Below, piece by piece: positions 18,363 through 27,287 of a stretch of DNA of 64,000 bases (position 1 is its first letter; every line of letters begins with the position of its first letter). The stretch comes from an uncultured Pelagibacteraceae bacterium (GTDB taxonomy: Bacteria > Pseudomonadota > Alphaproteobacteria > Pelagibacterales > Pelagibacteraceae): contig CACKJD010000004.1 of the NCBI GenBank assembly GCA_902600485.1, forward strand, positions 1-64,000, written 5' to 3'. Position numbers and translations under genes: made by a program. Under the pieces are notes generated by a model, which made no database searches, was not told the origin of the DNA, and worked only from the letters and a program-made list of their open reading frames with translations.

Positions 18363-20092
18363 TTAGATAACCAAACTGTTTCAGAAGGTTTTAAGATTAA
18401 TCTTTTACTAATAATATTAACATTTTTACTTAAAAGGTTTTTATATTTATTTTCATTATTAGCTAATAAAACACTTTGTGATTTTGAAGACATATTTGTA
18501 ATACAAATAATAGTTTGTTTTTTATCTAAACTAACTCTTTTAAAGGCTAGTATTTTTTTACCAAAAGACAAACATCGCATAGATGCATTTGGATGGAATG
18601 CTTTTTGTTTTTTTCTTATTTTTAATAAATTAGTAATATGATCGTAATAAATTTTTTGTTTAGATTTTTTATTTTTTAAAAATCTATCTAATTTTATTTT
18701 ATTCCATTTATATCTGTTAAGGTCTCTTTTATTGTTAGATATTACATATTTATATTCATCATTAGCCTTGCCAAATATTGAATTAAAGTAAACAGCTGGT
18801 ACACCCTCAATGGAAAACATTATTGCATGCGCAGAGACATATCTTTCTAAAGAATATAATCCTTTTTTGTCATAATCAGTGTTTTTGAAAGCGTTAAAGA
18901 GAGTTATGTTGACTTCATAAACTTTTTTTTCTGCTTTATTTATTTTTCTATAAGAAAGCTGAGCTCCATTTTTCTTTAATCTTTTAAATAAGTAATTAAG
19001 GGTATCCTTGTTTAAATAACCTTCAGCAGGCCTCATTCCTATACCATCATGTGAAGCAATAAAATTAAAATAGTTATTTTTTAAATTTGTTGATGGTAAC
19101 TTTTTTATCCACTGATTTAATTTTGAACTATCTTCAAAAAGAAAAGCATGAATTAAAAGGGGAGGTAAAGTAAAATTATATATCCAGTTAGCTTCATCAT
19201 TTTTTTTTCCAAAATAACTTAAATTTTCTTTTTCAGGTAAATTAGTTTCAGTAATTAAATAAGGGGAATTTTGTAATGAGTTACATATTATTCTAAGTAA
19301 TTTTATTATTTCGTGAGTTTGTTTTAGATTTATACATTTAGTGCCACTTTCTTTCCATAAATAGGCTATTGCATCTAATCTAAAAATTGAAACTCCATGA
19401 CATGCTAAGTTGATCATAATTTTGATAAATCGCATCAACACTTTTGGATTTTTAAAATTTAAATCTATTTGATCAGAACTAAATGTTCTCCAAATAAAAT
19501 CAGGTTTATTAAATATATGAATCTTCTTAAGTAATCTATTTTCCCGTGGCCTTACAACCTTTGAGATATCAAATTTTTTGTTAACTTTTAAAAAGTAATC
19601 CTTGCCTGGTGATTTATTTCTCAAAAAATTTTTAAACCACAATCCCTTCGAAGAGGCATGATTTATAACAATATCAGCCATAATATTATTTTTTTTTGAA
19701 AAATTATTTATATCTGCCCAAGAACCTAATTTACTATCAATTTTATAATGATCTTTAACAGCAAATCCGCTGTCACTACTTGAGGGATAAAATGGTAAAA
19801 AATGTATTGTATTAAAATACTTTGATAGATTTTTGTTATAAAAATTCTTAAATGACTTAATTGAATTTATTTTTCCATTTTCATAAACACTATCACCATA
19901 ACAAATCACAACCGTAGTATCTTCGGATATTATCAATTTTTTGGTTTTAGCTTTTAATATTTTTTTATTAGAAATTTTTATTAATTCAAAAATTTCATCA
20001 CAAAATATTTGTAAATTTTTATTATTAAATTTTTTACTATAAATATTTTTTAGCTTAGAATTTATCTGACTTTTTACTGTGCTTGATAACAT
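18359..20092 (-). CDS. GH13_18 sugar phosphorylase, probable glucosylglycerate phosphorylase
   Basis: A 577-residue alpha-amylase-fold enzyme of the sucrose-phosphorylase subfamily. The catalytic residues are visible: nucleophile D240 (SIFRLDAIAYLW), acid/base E282 (LITETN) and D349 in IASHDGIGMRPAEG, a stretch typical of glucosylglycerate and sucrose-6-phosphate phosphorylases. Such enzymes split a glucoside with phosphate to glucose-1-phosphate. Neighbouring GpgS- and GpgP-like genes make glucosylglycerate the most likely substrate, by context. It starts on the stop codon of the synthase gene (one-base overlap), so production and breakdown of the solute may be encoded together. Sucrose phosphorylase activity is the main alternative. 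Confidence 0.8.
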   Translation of the reverse strand: MLSSTVKSQINSKLKNIYSKKFNNKNLQIFCDEIFELIKISNKKILKAKTKKLIISEDTTVVICYGDSVYENGKINSIKSFKNFYNKNLSKYFNTIHFLPFYPSSSDSGFAVKDHYKIDSKLGSWADINNFSKKNNIMADIVINHASSKGLWFKNFLRNKSPGKDYFLKVNKKFDISKVVRPRENRLLKKIHIFNKPDFIWRTFSSDQIDLNFKNPKVLMRFIKIMINLACHGVSIFRLDAIAYLWKESGTKCINLKQTHEIIKLLRIICNSLQNSPYLITETNLPEKENLSYFGKKNDEANWIYNFTLPPLLIHAFLFEDSSKLNQWIKKLPSTNLKNNYFNFIASHDGIGMRPAEGYLNKDTLNYLFKRLKKNGAQLSYRKINKAEKKVYEVNITLFNAFKNTDYDKKGLYSLERYVSAHAIMFSIEGVPAVYFNSIFGKANDEYKYVISNNKRDLNRYKWNKIKLDRFLKNKKSKQKIYYDHITNLLKIRKKQKAFHPNASMRCLSFGKKILAFKRVSLDKKQTIICITNMSSKSQSVLLANNENKYKNLLSKNVNIISKRLILKPSETVWLSN

Positions 20093-21330
20093 TAAATAAA
20101 TTTTTTATTATCTTCACTAACAGCTTCATTTAATCTTACAAGAAAATCAGGTATTGCACTTTTCACTCTACTCCAAGTTGGAATAAATGGTGTGTCCATT
20201 GGATTTATATAAAAAGCCTCTCCTGCTTTCATAATATTTACCGCGAATAATTCAACAGCTTCCTCTTCTTTGTGGGAATCAAATTTTAATCCATTCATTG
20301 CAGCATCACTTCTATAAATATCAATCAAATCTAATGCTGATCTGTAGTAGGTTGCTTTTAAAGATCTGAAAGTTTCTCTACTAAATGAGTTTCCTTGTGT
20401 AGCTAATTTTTTTATAAATGTTTTTATAATATCAATGGACATTTTTGAAAGTCCTTTAGTTTCGTCATCGATAGAGAGATCCTGATGTTTATGATCATAA
20501 GCGTCCGCTAAATCAACTTGACAAATATTATTTGGTGAAAAACTTCTTTGCATTTCTGACAAAATTCCAACTTCTATGCCCCAATCTGATGAAATTCTTA
20601 ATTCTGGTAATACATTACGTCTGAATGAAAATTCACCTGCTAAAGGATATTTAAATGATTTCATAAAATTTAAATAATCACTTTGACCTATGGTTTTTTC
20701 TAATGCTGTCAATAAGGGCCCAACCAAAAGTCTTGCCACTCTTCCATTCATTTTATTATTTGCAATTCTTGGATAATAACCCTTACAAAACTCAAAGTTA
20801 AACAATGGGTTTACAACTGGATAGAATAATTTAGCAAGCATTCTTCTATCATAAGTTTTAATATCACAATCGTGTAATGCGACAGATCTTGCTGTATCTC
20901 TTGCAATACACATACCTATGCAATACCAAACATTTCTACCTTTACCCATTTGGTTTGGTGCTAAATTTTTCTTCTTTAACTCACTATCCAATTTTTTAAG
21001 CTTAGGTCCATCGTTCCATAAAATTGTGAAAGGAAGATTTATTTTTTTAAAAAATTTCCAAGCTTTTTTAGCTTGGCTTTCTGAGGCTTTATCTAACCCA
21101 ATAATGACGTGGTTTAAATATTTTGTCTTACTTATTTGATCTATAATATTAGTGAGAGCAGAACCATCTAGTTCTGAATATAAACATGGGAGAATTAATT
21201 CCATTTTTCTTTCTTTAGAAAAATTTAGTAAATCCTTTTCAATTTCAGTTGTCGATTTTGTTCCAAAATCATGAAGTGTTGATACGATACCATTTTGAGA
21301 AAAATCACCCATAACATATTCTATTAACAT
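20092..21330 (-). CDS. gpgS: Glucosyl-3-phosphoglycerate synthase-like glycosyltransferase (GT81)
   Basis: A 412-residue GT-A-fold glycosyltransferase resembling GpgS, which transfers glucose from an NDP-glucose to 3-phosphoglycerate. The metal-binding DxD motif is D154-C155-D156 in ALHDCDIKTYDRR, and PLAGEFSFRR and DWGIEVGILSEM fit the GpgS family. The product would be dephosphorylated by the next enzyme upstream to glucosylglycerate, a compatible solute used under salt or nitrogen stress. It could start at residue 7, a second Met. One-base overlaps on both sides (TAATG) couple it to its neighbours. A mannosyl donor cannot be excluded. Confidence 0.82.
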   Translation of the reverse strand: MLIEYVMGDFSQNGIVSTLHDFGTKSTTEIEKDLLNFSKERKMELILPCLYSELDGSALTNIIDQISKTKYLNHVIIGLDKASESQAKKAWKFFKKINLPFTILWNDGPKLKKLDSELKKKNLAPNQMGKGRNVWYCIGMCIARDTARSVALHDCDIKTYDRRMLAKLFYPVVNPLFNFEFCKGYYPRIANNKMNGRVARLLVGPLLTALEKTIGQSDYLNFMKSFKYPLAGEFSFRRNVLPELRISSDWGIEVGILSEMQRSFSPNNICQVDLADAYDHKHQDLSIDDETKGLSKMSIDIIKTFIKKLATQGNSFSRETFRSLKATYYRSALDLIDIYRSDAAMNGLKFDSHKEEEAVELFAVNIMKAGEAFYINPMDTPFIPTWSRVKSAIPDFLVRLNEAVSEDNKKFI

Positions 21331-22130
21331 TATTTTATTTTATCCAGAGCCAATTTGACTACCTCTTCCCATCCCTCTGGGGCAGGTTTTTTTGATACTA
21401 AACAATTATTTATATTTATTTTTTCCATTGTAAATTTATCATTGAAGACTAAACAAGGTATATCGCTATTTTTAAGCATATCTAAATCGTTGAAATTATC
21501 CCCAACCCCAACTGTAATTAACTCTTCTTTGCTTATTTTTTTAAATATTTTAACAACATGTTTCATCGCCTGAGATTTACTTATTTTATCACAAAGATTA
21601 ATCAATCTTCCCCCTTCGTGTAATGAAAGGCCAGCATTATTTACAGACTTAATAAGATCTACTTTTTCAGCTTTTGATCCATCGTATAATAAGGGTATAG
21701 AGTATTCTCTTTTCATCGCTAATTTAACTTTTTCTTTTGATTGCCCAAAAATTTGTAATTGTTTATCGCTCGTTAAATTTTTAATAAATTTACACTTTGA
21801 TTTATATTTTTTTGAAATTTTATTATTAAAAATATCTAAAATTTCACTAATCTCTCTGCTTAAACTAATTTTTTCAGGAAAACTGGCATTAATTAAGTTA
21901 AGATTATAAATAGCAGCACCATTTTCAACTATAAAAGGTAAATCTTCATCTAAGTCTTTATTAAAACTGTCTATTTCATTTTTTGTCTTACTAGAATTAG
22001 GAATTATAAAAATACCTTTAGAAATTAAATCTTTAATATATTGTAAAATTTTATCGAACTTAAAAGTATCCCTATCTAGTAAACTTCCATCTAAATCTGT
22101 AAATATTAAAACTTTATTATTCGCATTCAT
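21330..22130 (-). CDS. HAD-superfamily phosphatase, probable glucosyl-3-phosphoglycerate phosphatase
   Basis: A 266-residue HAD-IIB/MPGP-like phosphatase. The HAD motif FTDLDGSLLD carries the nucleophile D12 and acid/base D14, and GVGDNFNDLDML (about 208-219) is motif IV. The similarity is to mannosyl-3-phosphoglycerate phosphatase. Beside a GpgS-like synthase the likely substrate is glucosyl-3-phosphoglycerate, giving glucosylglycerate; this is inference from context. The gene shares one base with the ATP-grasp gene upstream and with gpgS downstream. Confidence 0.8.
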   Translation of the reverse strand: MNANNKVLIFTDLDGSLLDRDTFKFDKILQYIKDLISKGIFIIPNSSKTKNEIDSFNKDLDEDLPFIVENGAAIYNLNLINASFPEKISLSREISEILDIFNNKISKKYKSKCKFIKNLTSDKQLQIFGQSKEKVKLAMKREYSIPLLYDGSKAEKVDLIKSVNNAGLSLHEGGRLINLCDKISKSQAMKHVVKIFKKISKEELITVGVGDNFNDLDMLKNSDIPCLVFNDKFTMEKININNCLVSKKPAPEGWEEVVKLALDKIK

Positions 22131-23575
22131 TAAATATCAACAACGAGCGTATCTTTAGAACCACCACCTCTGGAACTATTTACTATAGTGCTTCCTTTTC
22201 TAAGAGCAACACGCGTTAAACCACCCATTGTAACATAGGTCTCTTTTCCAGATAATATAAAAGGTCTTAAATCTTGGTGTCGTGGTTCAAACAAATCACC
22301 TTGAAGAGTGGGAGTTGTTGATAATACTTCTAATGGCTGGGCAATATAATTTCTTGGATTATCTTTAATTCTTCTCTGAAACATTTCTCTTTCTTTAATT
22401 TTAGCTTTTGGCCCTATCATAATACCATATCCACCAGATCCATCTGCAGGTTTGACAACCATTTTTCCAATATTTTCAATTACATGATCTCTTTGTAGTT
22501 TTTCAAAACATCTAAATGTTTCAACTTGTTTAAGTTTTGGCTCTTCTCCTAGATAGTATTTTATTATTTCTGGAACATAAGAGTAAATTAATTTATCATC
22601 TGCAAAACCGGTTCCTGGGGCATTTAGTATTGCGACATTTCCTTTTCTGTAAGCTTTAAATAAACCTGGGACACCAATTAAGGATCCTTTAAAAAATGAT
22701 TTTGGATCTAAATAAGTATCATTGAGTCTTCTATAAATACAATCCACTCGAATACCACCACCTATCGTTTTCATGAAAACTTTATCATTTTCAACATAAA
22801 GATCTTTTCCTTCAACAAGTGCCACTCCCATTTGTTGAGCTAAAAATGAATGTTCAAAGTATGCAGAGTTATAAATCCCTGGTGTTAAAACAACCATATG
22901 AGGATTTTTTGTTTGGTAAGGTATTGCATCATGCATACAATGATAAAGTCTATTACAATAGTGACCAATTGGAGAAACTCTGTATCTTGTAAATATTTGT
23001 GGAAACACTTGGCTCATCACCATTCTATTTTCAAGCATGTAAGATACACCAGATGGTACTTGTAAATTATCTTCTAAAACTAAAAAATCACCATTAATAT
23101 TTCTTATTAAATCAATTCCAGAAATATGAGACCAGATTTTTCTTTTAGGACTAAATCCTTCACATTGTTTTAAATAATTTTTCGACTTAAATACAATATC
23201 CTCTGGAATAATTTTGTCCTTAAATATCCTTTTTTTATTATATACATCATCAATGAATAAATTTAATGCCTTTGATCTTTGAATTAATCCTTTTTTAACT
23301 TTATTCCATTTTGTTTTTAAAACAATTCTAGGAATAATATCTAATGGCCATTTTTTCTCTTCTGCAGCTTTTTTATCAGCGGAATAAACTTTAAAATTTA
23401 TTCCTCTCGAGTCTATAGTGCTCATACAGTTTCTATCTATTTCTTGTAGTTTTTTTTTACCGTGTCGATCTAAAATACTTGAAATAATTTTGGCTTCTTT
23501 TCTTAACTTTCTTTCAGGCGTTAAGTACTCATCATAAGATGATTTAGCATCATAGTTTTTCCAAAGACTAGTCAT
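22130..23575 (-). CDS. Circularly permuted ATP-grasp protein (COG2308-like)
   Basis: A 481-residue protein of the circularly permuted ATP-grasp family, which forms amide/peptide-type bonds but whose substrates are unknown. Recognisable segments are NFLVLEDNLQ-like GDFLVLEDNLQVPSGVSYMLENR, HMVVLTPGIYNSAYFEHSFLAQQMG, MVVKPADGSGGYGIMIGP and the C-terminus ALRKGSTIVNSSRGGGSKDT. In many bacteria this gene sits with alpha-E, transglutaminase-like and Anbu genes. Here Anbu is divergent across a 118-base gap, and neither of the other two is in the window. It leads the unit ATP-grasp-phosphatase-GpgS-phosphorylase through TAATG overlaps, which ties it to glucosylglycerate metabolism. Confidence 0.88.
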   Translation of the reverse strand: MTSLWKNYDAKSSYDEYLTPERKLRKEAKIISSILDRHGKKKLQEIDRNCMSTIDSRGINFKVYSADKKAAEEKKWPLDIIPRIVLKTKWNKVKKGLIQRSKALNLFIDDVYNKKRIFKDKIIPEDIVFKSKNYLKQCEGFSPKRKIWSHISGIDLIRNINGDFLVLEDNLQVPSGVSYMLENRMVMSQVFPQIFTRYRVSPIGHYCNRLYHCMHDAIPYQTKNPHMVVLTPGIYNSAYFEHSFLAQQMGVALVEGKDLYVENDKVFMKTIGGGIRVDCIYRRLNDTYLDPKSFFKGSLIGVPGLFKAYRKGNVAILNAPGTGFADDKLIYSYVPEIIKYYLGEEPKLKQVETFRCFEKLQRDHVIENIGKMVVKPADGSGGYGIMIGPKAKIKEREMFQRRIKDNPRNYIAQPLEVLSTTPTLQGDLFEPRHQDLRPFILSGKETYVTMGGLTRVALRKGSTIVNSSRGGGSKDTLVVDI

Positions 23576-23617
23576 TTAGTATATTATTATAAATATTTTT
23601 CTAATTTTAAGTGCAAA

Positions 23618-23675
23618 TTATATATACCTGTTATGAAAATTTGGGGTATATATATAAGTCGAGGTATATATATAA
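23618..23675. repeat. Three GGTATATATA boxes in a divergent promoter region
   Basis: The 118-base gap between the ATP-grasp gene and Anbu holds two identical 13-base direct repeats GGTATATATATAA at 23645-23657 and 23663-23675, a period of 18 bases. An inverted copy of the first ten bases (TATATATACC) is at 23618-23627. The arrangement resembles a multi-site operator or overlapping -10 elements serving both directions. No regulator gene is adjacent. Confidence 0.7.
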
Positions 23676-23693
23676 CTAATTATCAAAAAAACA

Positions 23694-24419
23694 ATGACAT
23701 ATTGTATTGGTATAAAAACAAAAGATGGAATTGTTGTAGCTTCAGATTCTAGAACTAATGCAGGATTAGATAATGTCAATATTTATTCAAAGATGTTTAC
23801 ATATGACGTTGGTGATAGAACCGTTCTAATTGTTACATCAGGTAATCTTGGGACTTCTCAGGCAGTATATAAATCAATAGAAAAAGATCTTGAAGATAAT
23901 TCAGGTAAAAAAAATTTAAATACGTGTGAAGATTTTGATCAAGTTGCTAAATATATTGGTTCTTTAAATATAAAACATTCATCTCCAAAAGGCATGAACA
24001 CTGATACAGTTTTGTTAGGATCTACTTTTATAGTCGGCGGACAAATAAAAGGCAAACCCATGGAAATGTTTTTAATTTACCCCCAAGGTAATTACATAAA
24101 ACCAGCCGACAGCAAACCATATTTAGTAATTGGAGAAGTTAAATACGGTAAACCAATTCTTGATAGAGTTATAACTCCTGATGTATCTATAGGAGATGCT
24201 TCAAGATGTGCATTAATATCAATGGACTCTACATTAAAAAGTGATTTAACAGTTGGTCCTCCAATAGACTTTGTAGTTTATAAAAAAGATGAATATAAAA
24301 TTGCATCTCAAAAATGCTTAAATCTTAATGACCAAGAATTTTCAAAAGTATCTAAAGAATGGTCAGAAGGTATTTTTAAAATATTTGACTCATTTCCAAG
24401 ATTTGATTGGGAAAAGTAA
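23694..24419 (+). CDS. Anbu proteasome-type protease
   Basis: A 241-residue ancestral beta-subunit (Anbu) protein, related to HslV and proteasome beta subunits. After removal of Met1 the expected catalytic threonine is T2 (MTYCIGIKTKDGIVVASDSRTNAG), and GDRTVLIVTSGNLGTSQAVY and LIVGEVKYGKP-like VIGEVKYGKPILDR are family segments. Anbu proteins assemble into open helical rings, and their substrate is unknown. It is divergent from a circularly permuted ATP-grasp gene, a usual partner. The transglutaminase-like and alpha-E partners are missing here. ppc follows 21 bases downstream. Confidence 0.9.
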   Translation: MTYCIGIKTKDGIVVASDSRTNAGLDNVNIYSKMFTYDVGDRTVLIVTSGNLGTSQAVYKSIEKDLEDNSGKKNLNTCEDFDQVAKYIGSLNIKHSSPKGMNTDTVLLGSTFIVGGQIKGKPMEMFLIYPQGNYIKPADSKPYLVIGEVKYGKPILDRVITPDVSIGDASRCALISMDSTLKSDLTVGPPIDFVVYKKDEYKIASQKCLNLNDQEFSKVSKEWSEGIFKIFDSFPRFDWEK

Positions 24420-24440
24420 ATAATTTAATAAAATTTTTTA

Positions 24441-27128
24441 ATGATAAAAAGAGATCTTTATTATGAAAGAATTCCTACTAAAAGTTTAAGAAACGATGTT
24501 AGATACCTAGGAAATATTTTAGGAAAAGTAATAAGAGAGCAAGAAGGAAATAAGTTTTTTAAATTAGTTGAAAAAACAAGACTTTTATCAAAAGCAAATA
24601 TTGCAAATAAAAACAAAAAAAATCCTTTCAAAAATCTATCTAAAGAAATTAAAAAACAAAATCCTAAAGACTTACTGAGATTAACTAGAGCATATAATCA
24701 TTTTATGAATCTATATAATTTAGCTGAGTCAGTAGACGCTTCTAGAACACTGGATCAATTTGAGAATTCTTCAAAAGATAAAAAAAATAAAAATATATTT
24801 ATTGAGGAAATATTTGAAAGTTTTTTTAAAAATAAAAATATTTCTAATAAAGAAATTTTTGATTTAGCAAAAAGACTTAATATTGGCATAGTTTTAACTG
24901 CTCATCCAACTGAGGTAAAGAGAAGGACCTTAATTCAAAAATACCATACATTGACAGAAATATTGGAACAAAGAAATTTACTTCAAAACTATCCCTCTAA
25001 AATAAAATTATTAGACAAAAAAATGTTTGATGAAATAACAATTATCTGGAATACAGATGAGCTCAAGAGATACAAACCATCTCCTTTTGATGAGGCAAGA
25101 TGGGGATTAGCAATTATAGAAGATAGTCTATGGGATACTATTCCTAAAGTTTACAGGAGACTTAATGAAATATTTGTAAAAAATATGAAAAAAAATTTGC
25201 CAAAAAATTTTAATCCTATCGAATTTGGTTCATGGATGGGTGGTGACAGAGATGGAAATCCTTTCGTTACATCAAAAGTTACTGAGGAAGTCTTGCTTTT
25301 ATCAAGATGGGAAGCAGCAAAACTCTATGAAAAATCTTTAACAAAATTAATAAGATCTTTTTCTATGCAAAAATGCTCCAAAAAAATATTAAAATATACA
25401 GGTCAATCATATGAACCTTATAGAGTTTATCTAAGACCACTTAGAGACAGAATGAGAAGAACACACAGGATGATAGAGCGCCATTTAGTTCAAAAAAAAC
25501 CTTTAAACCAAAAAGAACTTATTTCTTCAAAAGAAGATATTTTAAAACCATTAAGAGTAGTTAGAGAGTCTTTGGAACAAACTCAAAATGAAAATATTGC
25601 AAGTGGAGAATTACTAGATTTAATGAGAAGAGCGAAATGTTTTGGAATTAATCTTGCTAGATTAGATATAAGACAAGAGACATCTAGACATACAAAACTT
25701 ATTGCAGAGATAATAAAAAGAAAATTTAAGAAAGACTATTATTCATGGTCGGAGCAAGAAAAAATAGGGTTTTTATCCAAAAAGATAAGAGAAAAAAATT
25801 TTATTAATAGTTTTAAATTTAAAGATAAAGAAAATTTAGAGGTTTGGTCTACTTTTAAAGCTTTATCAAGTCAACCTAAAGAATGTTTGGGAGCTTATAT
25901 TATATCTATGACATCCTCAGCGTCTGATATTCTTTCAGTCATGCTTCTACAGAAAGAGGCGAATATAAAACATAAATTAAGAGTAGTTCCTTTATTTGAA
26001 ACTTTAGATGACTTAATAAACGGAAGCAAAATAATGTCATCTTTATTCAAACTAAAGTGGTACAGAAATATGATTAATCATGAACAAGAAATCATGATTG
26101 GTTATTCAGATTCCAGTAAAGATGCAGGTAAACTATGTGCAAGTTGGCATCAATATAAATTACAGGAAGAAATTCTAGCTTTGTCAAAAAAATTTAAAAT
26201 AAAATTATCTTTTTTTCATGGAAGAGGCGGTTCTGCTGGAAGAGGAGGTGGGCCAATACAGGCTACTCTTAAATCTCAACCACCTGGATCGGTTAATGGC
26301 AAAATAAGAATTACAGATCAAGGTGAGGTAATACAACAAAAATATGGTTATGAACCTATAGCTAAATACAATCTATGTAGTTACATAAGTTCTGTGATGC
26401 TAGCCACATTAATACCTCCTCCTCAACCAAAAGAAAATTGGCGAAACTTGATAGAGAGTATGTCGGATATATCAAGAAGTTCTTATAGAAAAAATTTAAC
26501 GTCTAGCACTGAATTCATCAGATACTTTAAAACAGTTACTCCTCATTTAGCATTAGGAAAATTATCTATAGGATCTCGTCCTTCTAAAAGAAAAAATTTG
26601 GATAATATTAAAGGTCTTAGAGCAATACCTTGGGTATTTGCTTGGACACAAATAAGATTAATGTTACCAGCATGGTTAGGAACCCCCGAAGCATTAAGAT
26701 ACTCTTCAATTAAAAAATTTAAAAAAACTTTAATTGATATGGAAAAAAATTGGCCTTTTTTCAATTCGACTATGGATTTACTTGATATGGTTATCTCAAA
26801 AGTTGACCCAGAAATTTCAAAAATTTATGAGGGTTATTTAGCGGACGACAATCTAAAAAGAGTGGGTAAGAAACTCAGATTTCAATTTGAAGCCTTAAAA
26901 AAACTTAATCATAGCATTACACCATTTGAAATTTTAAAACAAAGAAAAGCTTTTAGAGGCCCAGCAATTATAAGGAATGTATATTCTGAAGTTTTAAATA
27001 TCTTACAAGCAACAGTAATGATGAAATTAACTAAAAAAAATAACAATAAAATTAATAACGATTATCTAAGTGATGCCTTAATGACTAGCATTGCAGGTAT
27101 ATCAGCAGCAATAAAAAATACTGGTTAA
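24441..27128 (+). CDS. ppc: Phosphoenolpyruvate carboxylase
   Basis: Carboxylates phosphoenolpyruvate with bicarbonate to oxaloacetate, an anaplerotic reaction that refills the TCA cycle. The protein is full length (895 residues) and ends in the canonical NTG. The catalytic histidine is H155 in LTAHPTEVKRR, and SWMGGDRDGNPFVT, GYSDSSKDAGK and the glycine-rich loop FHGRGGSAGRGGGP are intact. It follows Anbu by 21 bases on the same strand and may share its transcript. Confidence 0.97.
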   Translation: MIKRDLYYERIPTKSLRNDVRYLGNILGKVIREQEGNKFFKLVEKTRLLSKANIANKNKKNPFKNLSKEIKKQNPKDLLRLTRAYNHFMNLYNLAESVDASRTLDQFENSSKDKKNKNIFIEEIFESFFKNKNISNKEIFDLAKRLNIGIVLTAHPTEVKRRTLIQKYHTLTEILEQRNLLQNYPSKIKLLDKKMFDEITIIWNTDELKRYKPSPFDEARWGLAIIEDSLWDTIPKVYRRLNEIFVKNMKKNLPKNFNPIEFGSWMGGDRDGNPFVTSKVTEEVLLLSRWEAAKLYEKSLTKLIRSFSMQKCSKKILKYTGQSYEPYRVYLRPLRDRMRRTHRMIERHLVQKKPLNQKELISSKEDILKPLRVVRESLEQTQNENIASGELLDLMRRAKCFGINLARLDIRQETSRHTKLIAEIIKRKFKKDYYSWSEQEKIGFLSKKIREKNFINSFKFKDKENLEVWSTFKALSSQPKECLGAYIISMTSSASDILSVMLLQKEANIKHKLRVVPLFETLDDLINGSKIMSSLFKLKWYRNMINHEQEIMIGYSDSSKDAGKLCASWHQYKLQEEILALSKKFKIKLSFFHGRGGSAGRGGGPIQATLKSQPPGSVNGKIRITDQGEVIQQKYGYEPIAKYNLCSYISSVMLATLIPPPQPKENWRNLIESMSDISRSSYRKNLTSSTEFIRYFKTVTPHLALGKLSIGSRPSKRKNLDNIKGLRAIPWVFAWTQIRLMLPAWLGTPEALRYSSIKKFKKTLIDMEKNWPFFNSTMDLLDMVISKVDPEISKIYEGYLADDNLKRVGKKLRFQFEALKKLNHSITPFEILKQRKAFRGPAIIRNVYSEVLNILQATVMMKLTKKNNNKINNDYLSDALMTSIAGISAAIKNTG

Positions 27129-27151
27129 TTAAAAAATTTTACTTATTACTC

Positions 27152-27180
27152 TTGTTCAATTATAAATATTAGCATAAATA
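27152..27180 (+). promoter_or_regulatory. Candidate tRNA-Leu / nadK promoter
   Basis: TTGTTC (27152-27157) and TAAATA (27175-27180) are 17 bases apart. The predicted start near 27187 lies about 12 bases before the tRNA-Leu 5' end. Because only three bases separate the tRNA from nadK, the same promoter probably serves both. Confidence 0.5.
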
Positions 27181-27198
27181 CTCATGAAAATAACTCAT

Positions 27199-27284
27199 GC
27201 CCTCGTGGTGAAATTGGTAGACACAAAGGACTTAAAATCCTTGCCCTTTTGGGAGTGCCAGTTCGAGTCTGGCCGAGGGCACCA
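27199..27284 (+). tRNA. tRNA-Leu (anticodon TAA)
   Basis: An 86-base class II tRNA with a long variable arm. The acceptor stem GCCCTCG pairs with CGAGGGC, the anticodon stem is AAGGA/TCCTT and the loop CTTAAAA gives anticodon TAA. The D arm contains GGTAGAC, the T arm GTTCGAGTC, and the 3' CCA is encoded. The nadK start codon follows after three bases. Confidence 0.97.
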
Positions 27285-27287
27285 CTG

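Noticed and set aside
27249..27287. N-terminal extension of NAD kinase into tRNA-Leu
   Set aside because: It translates the tRNA variable and T arms; the ATG at 27288 already gives the expected N-terminus.
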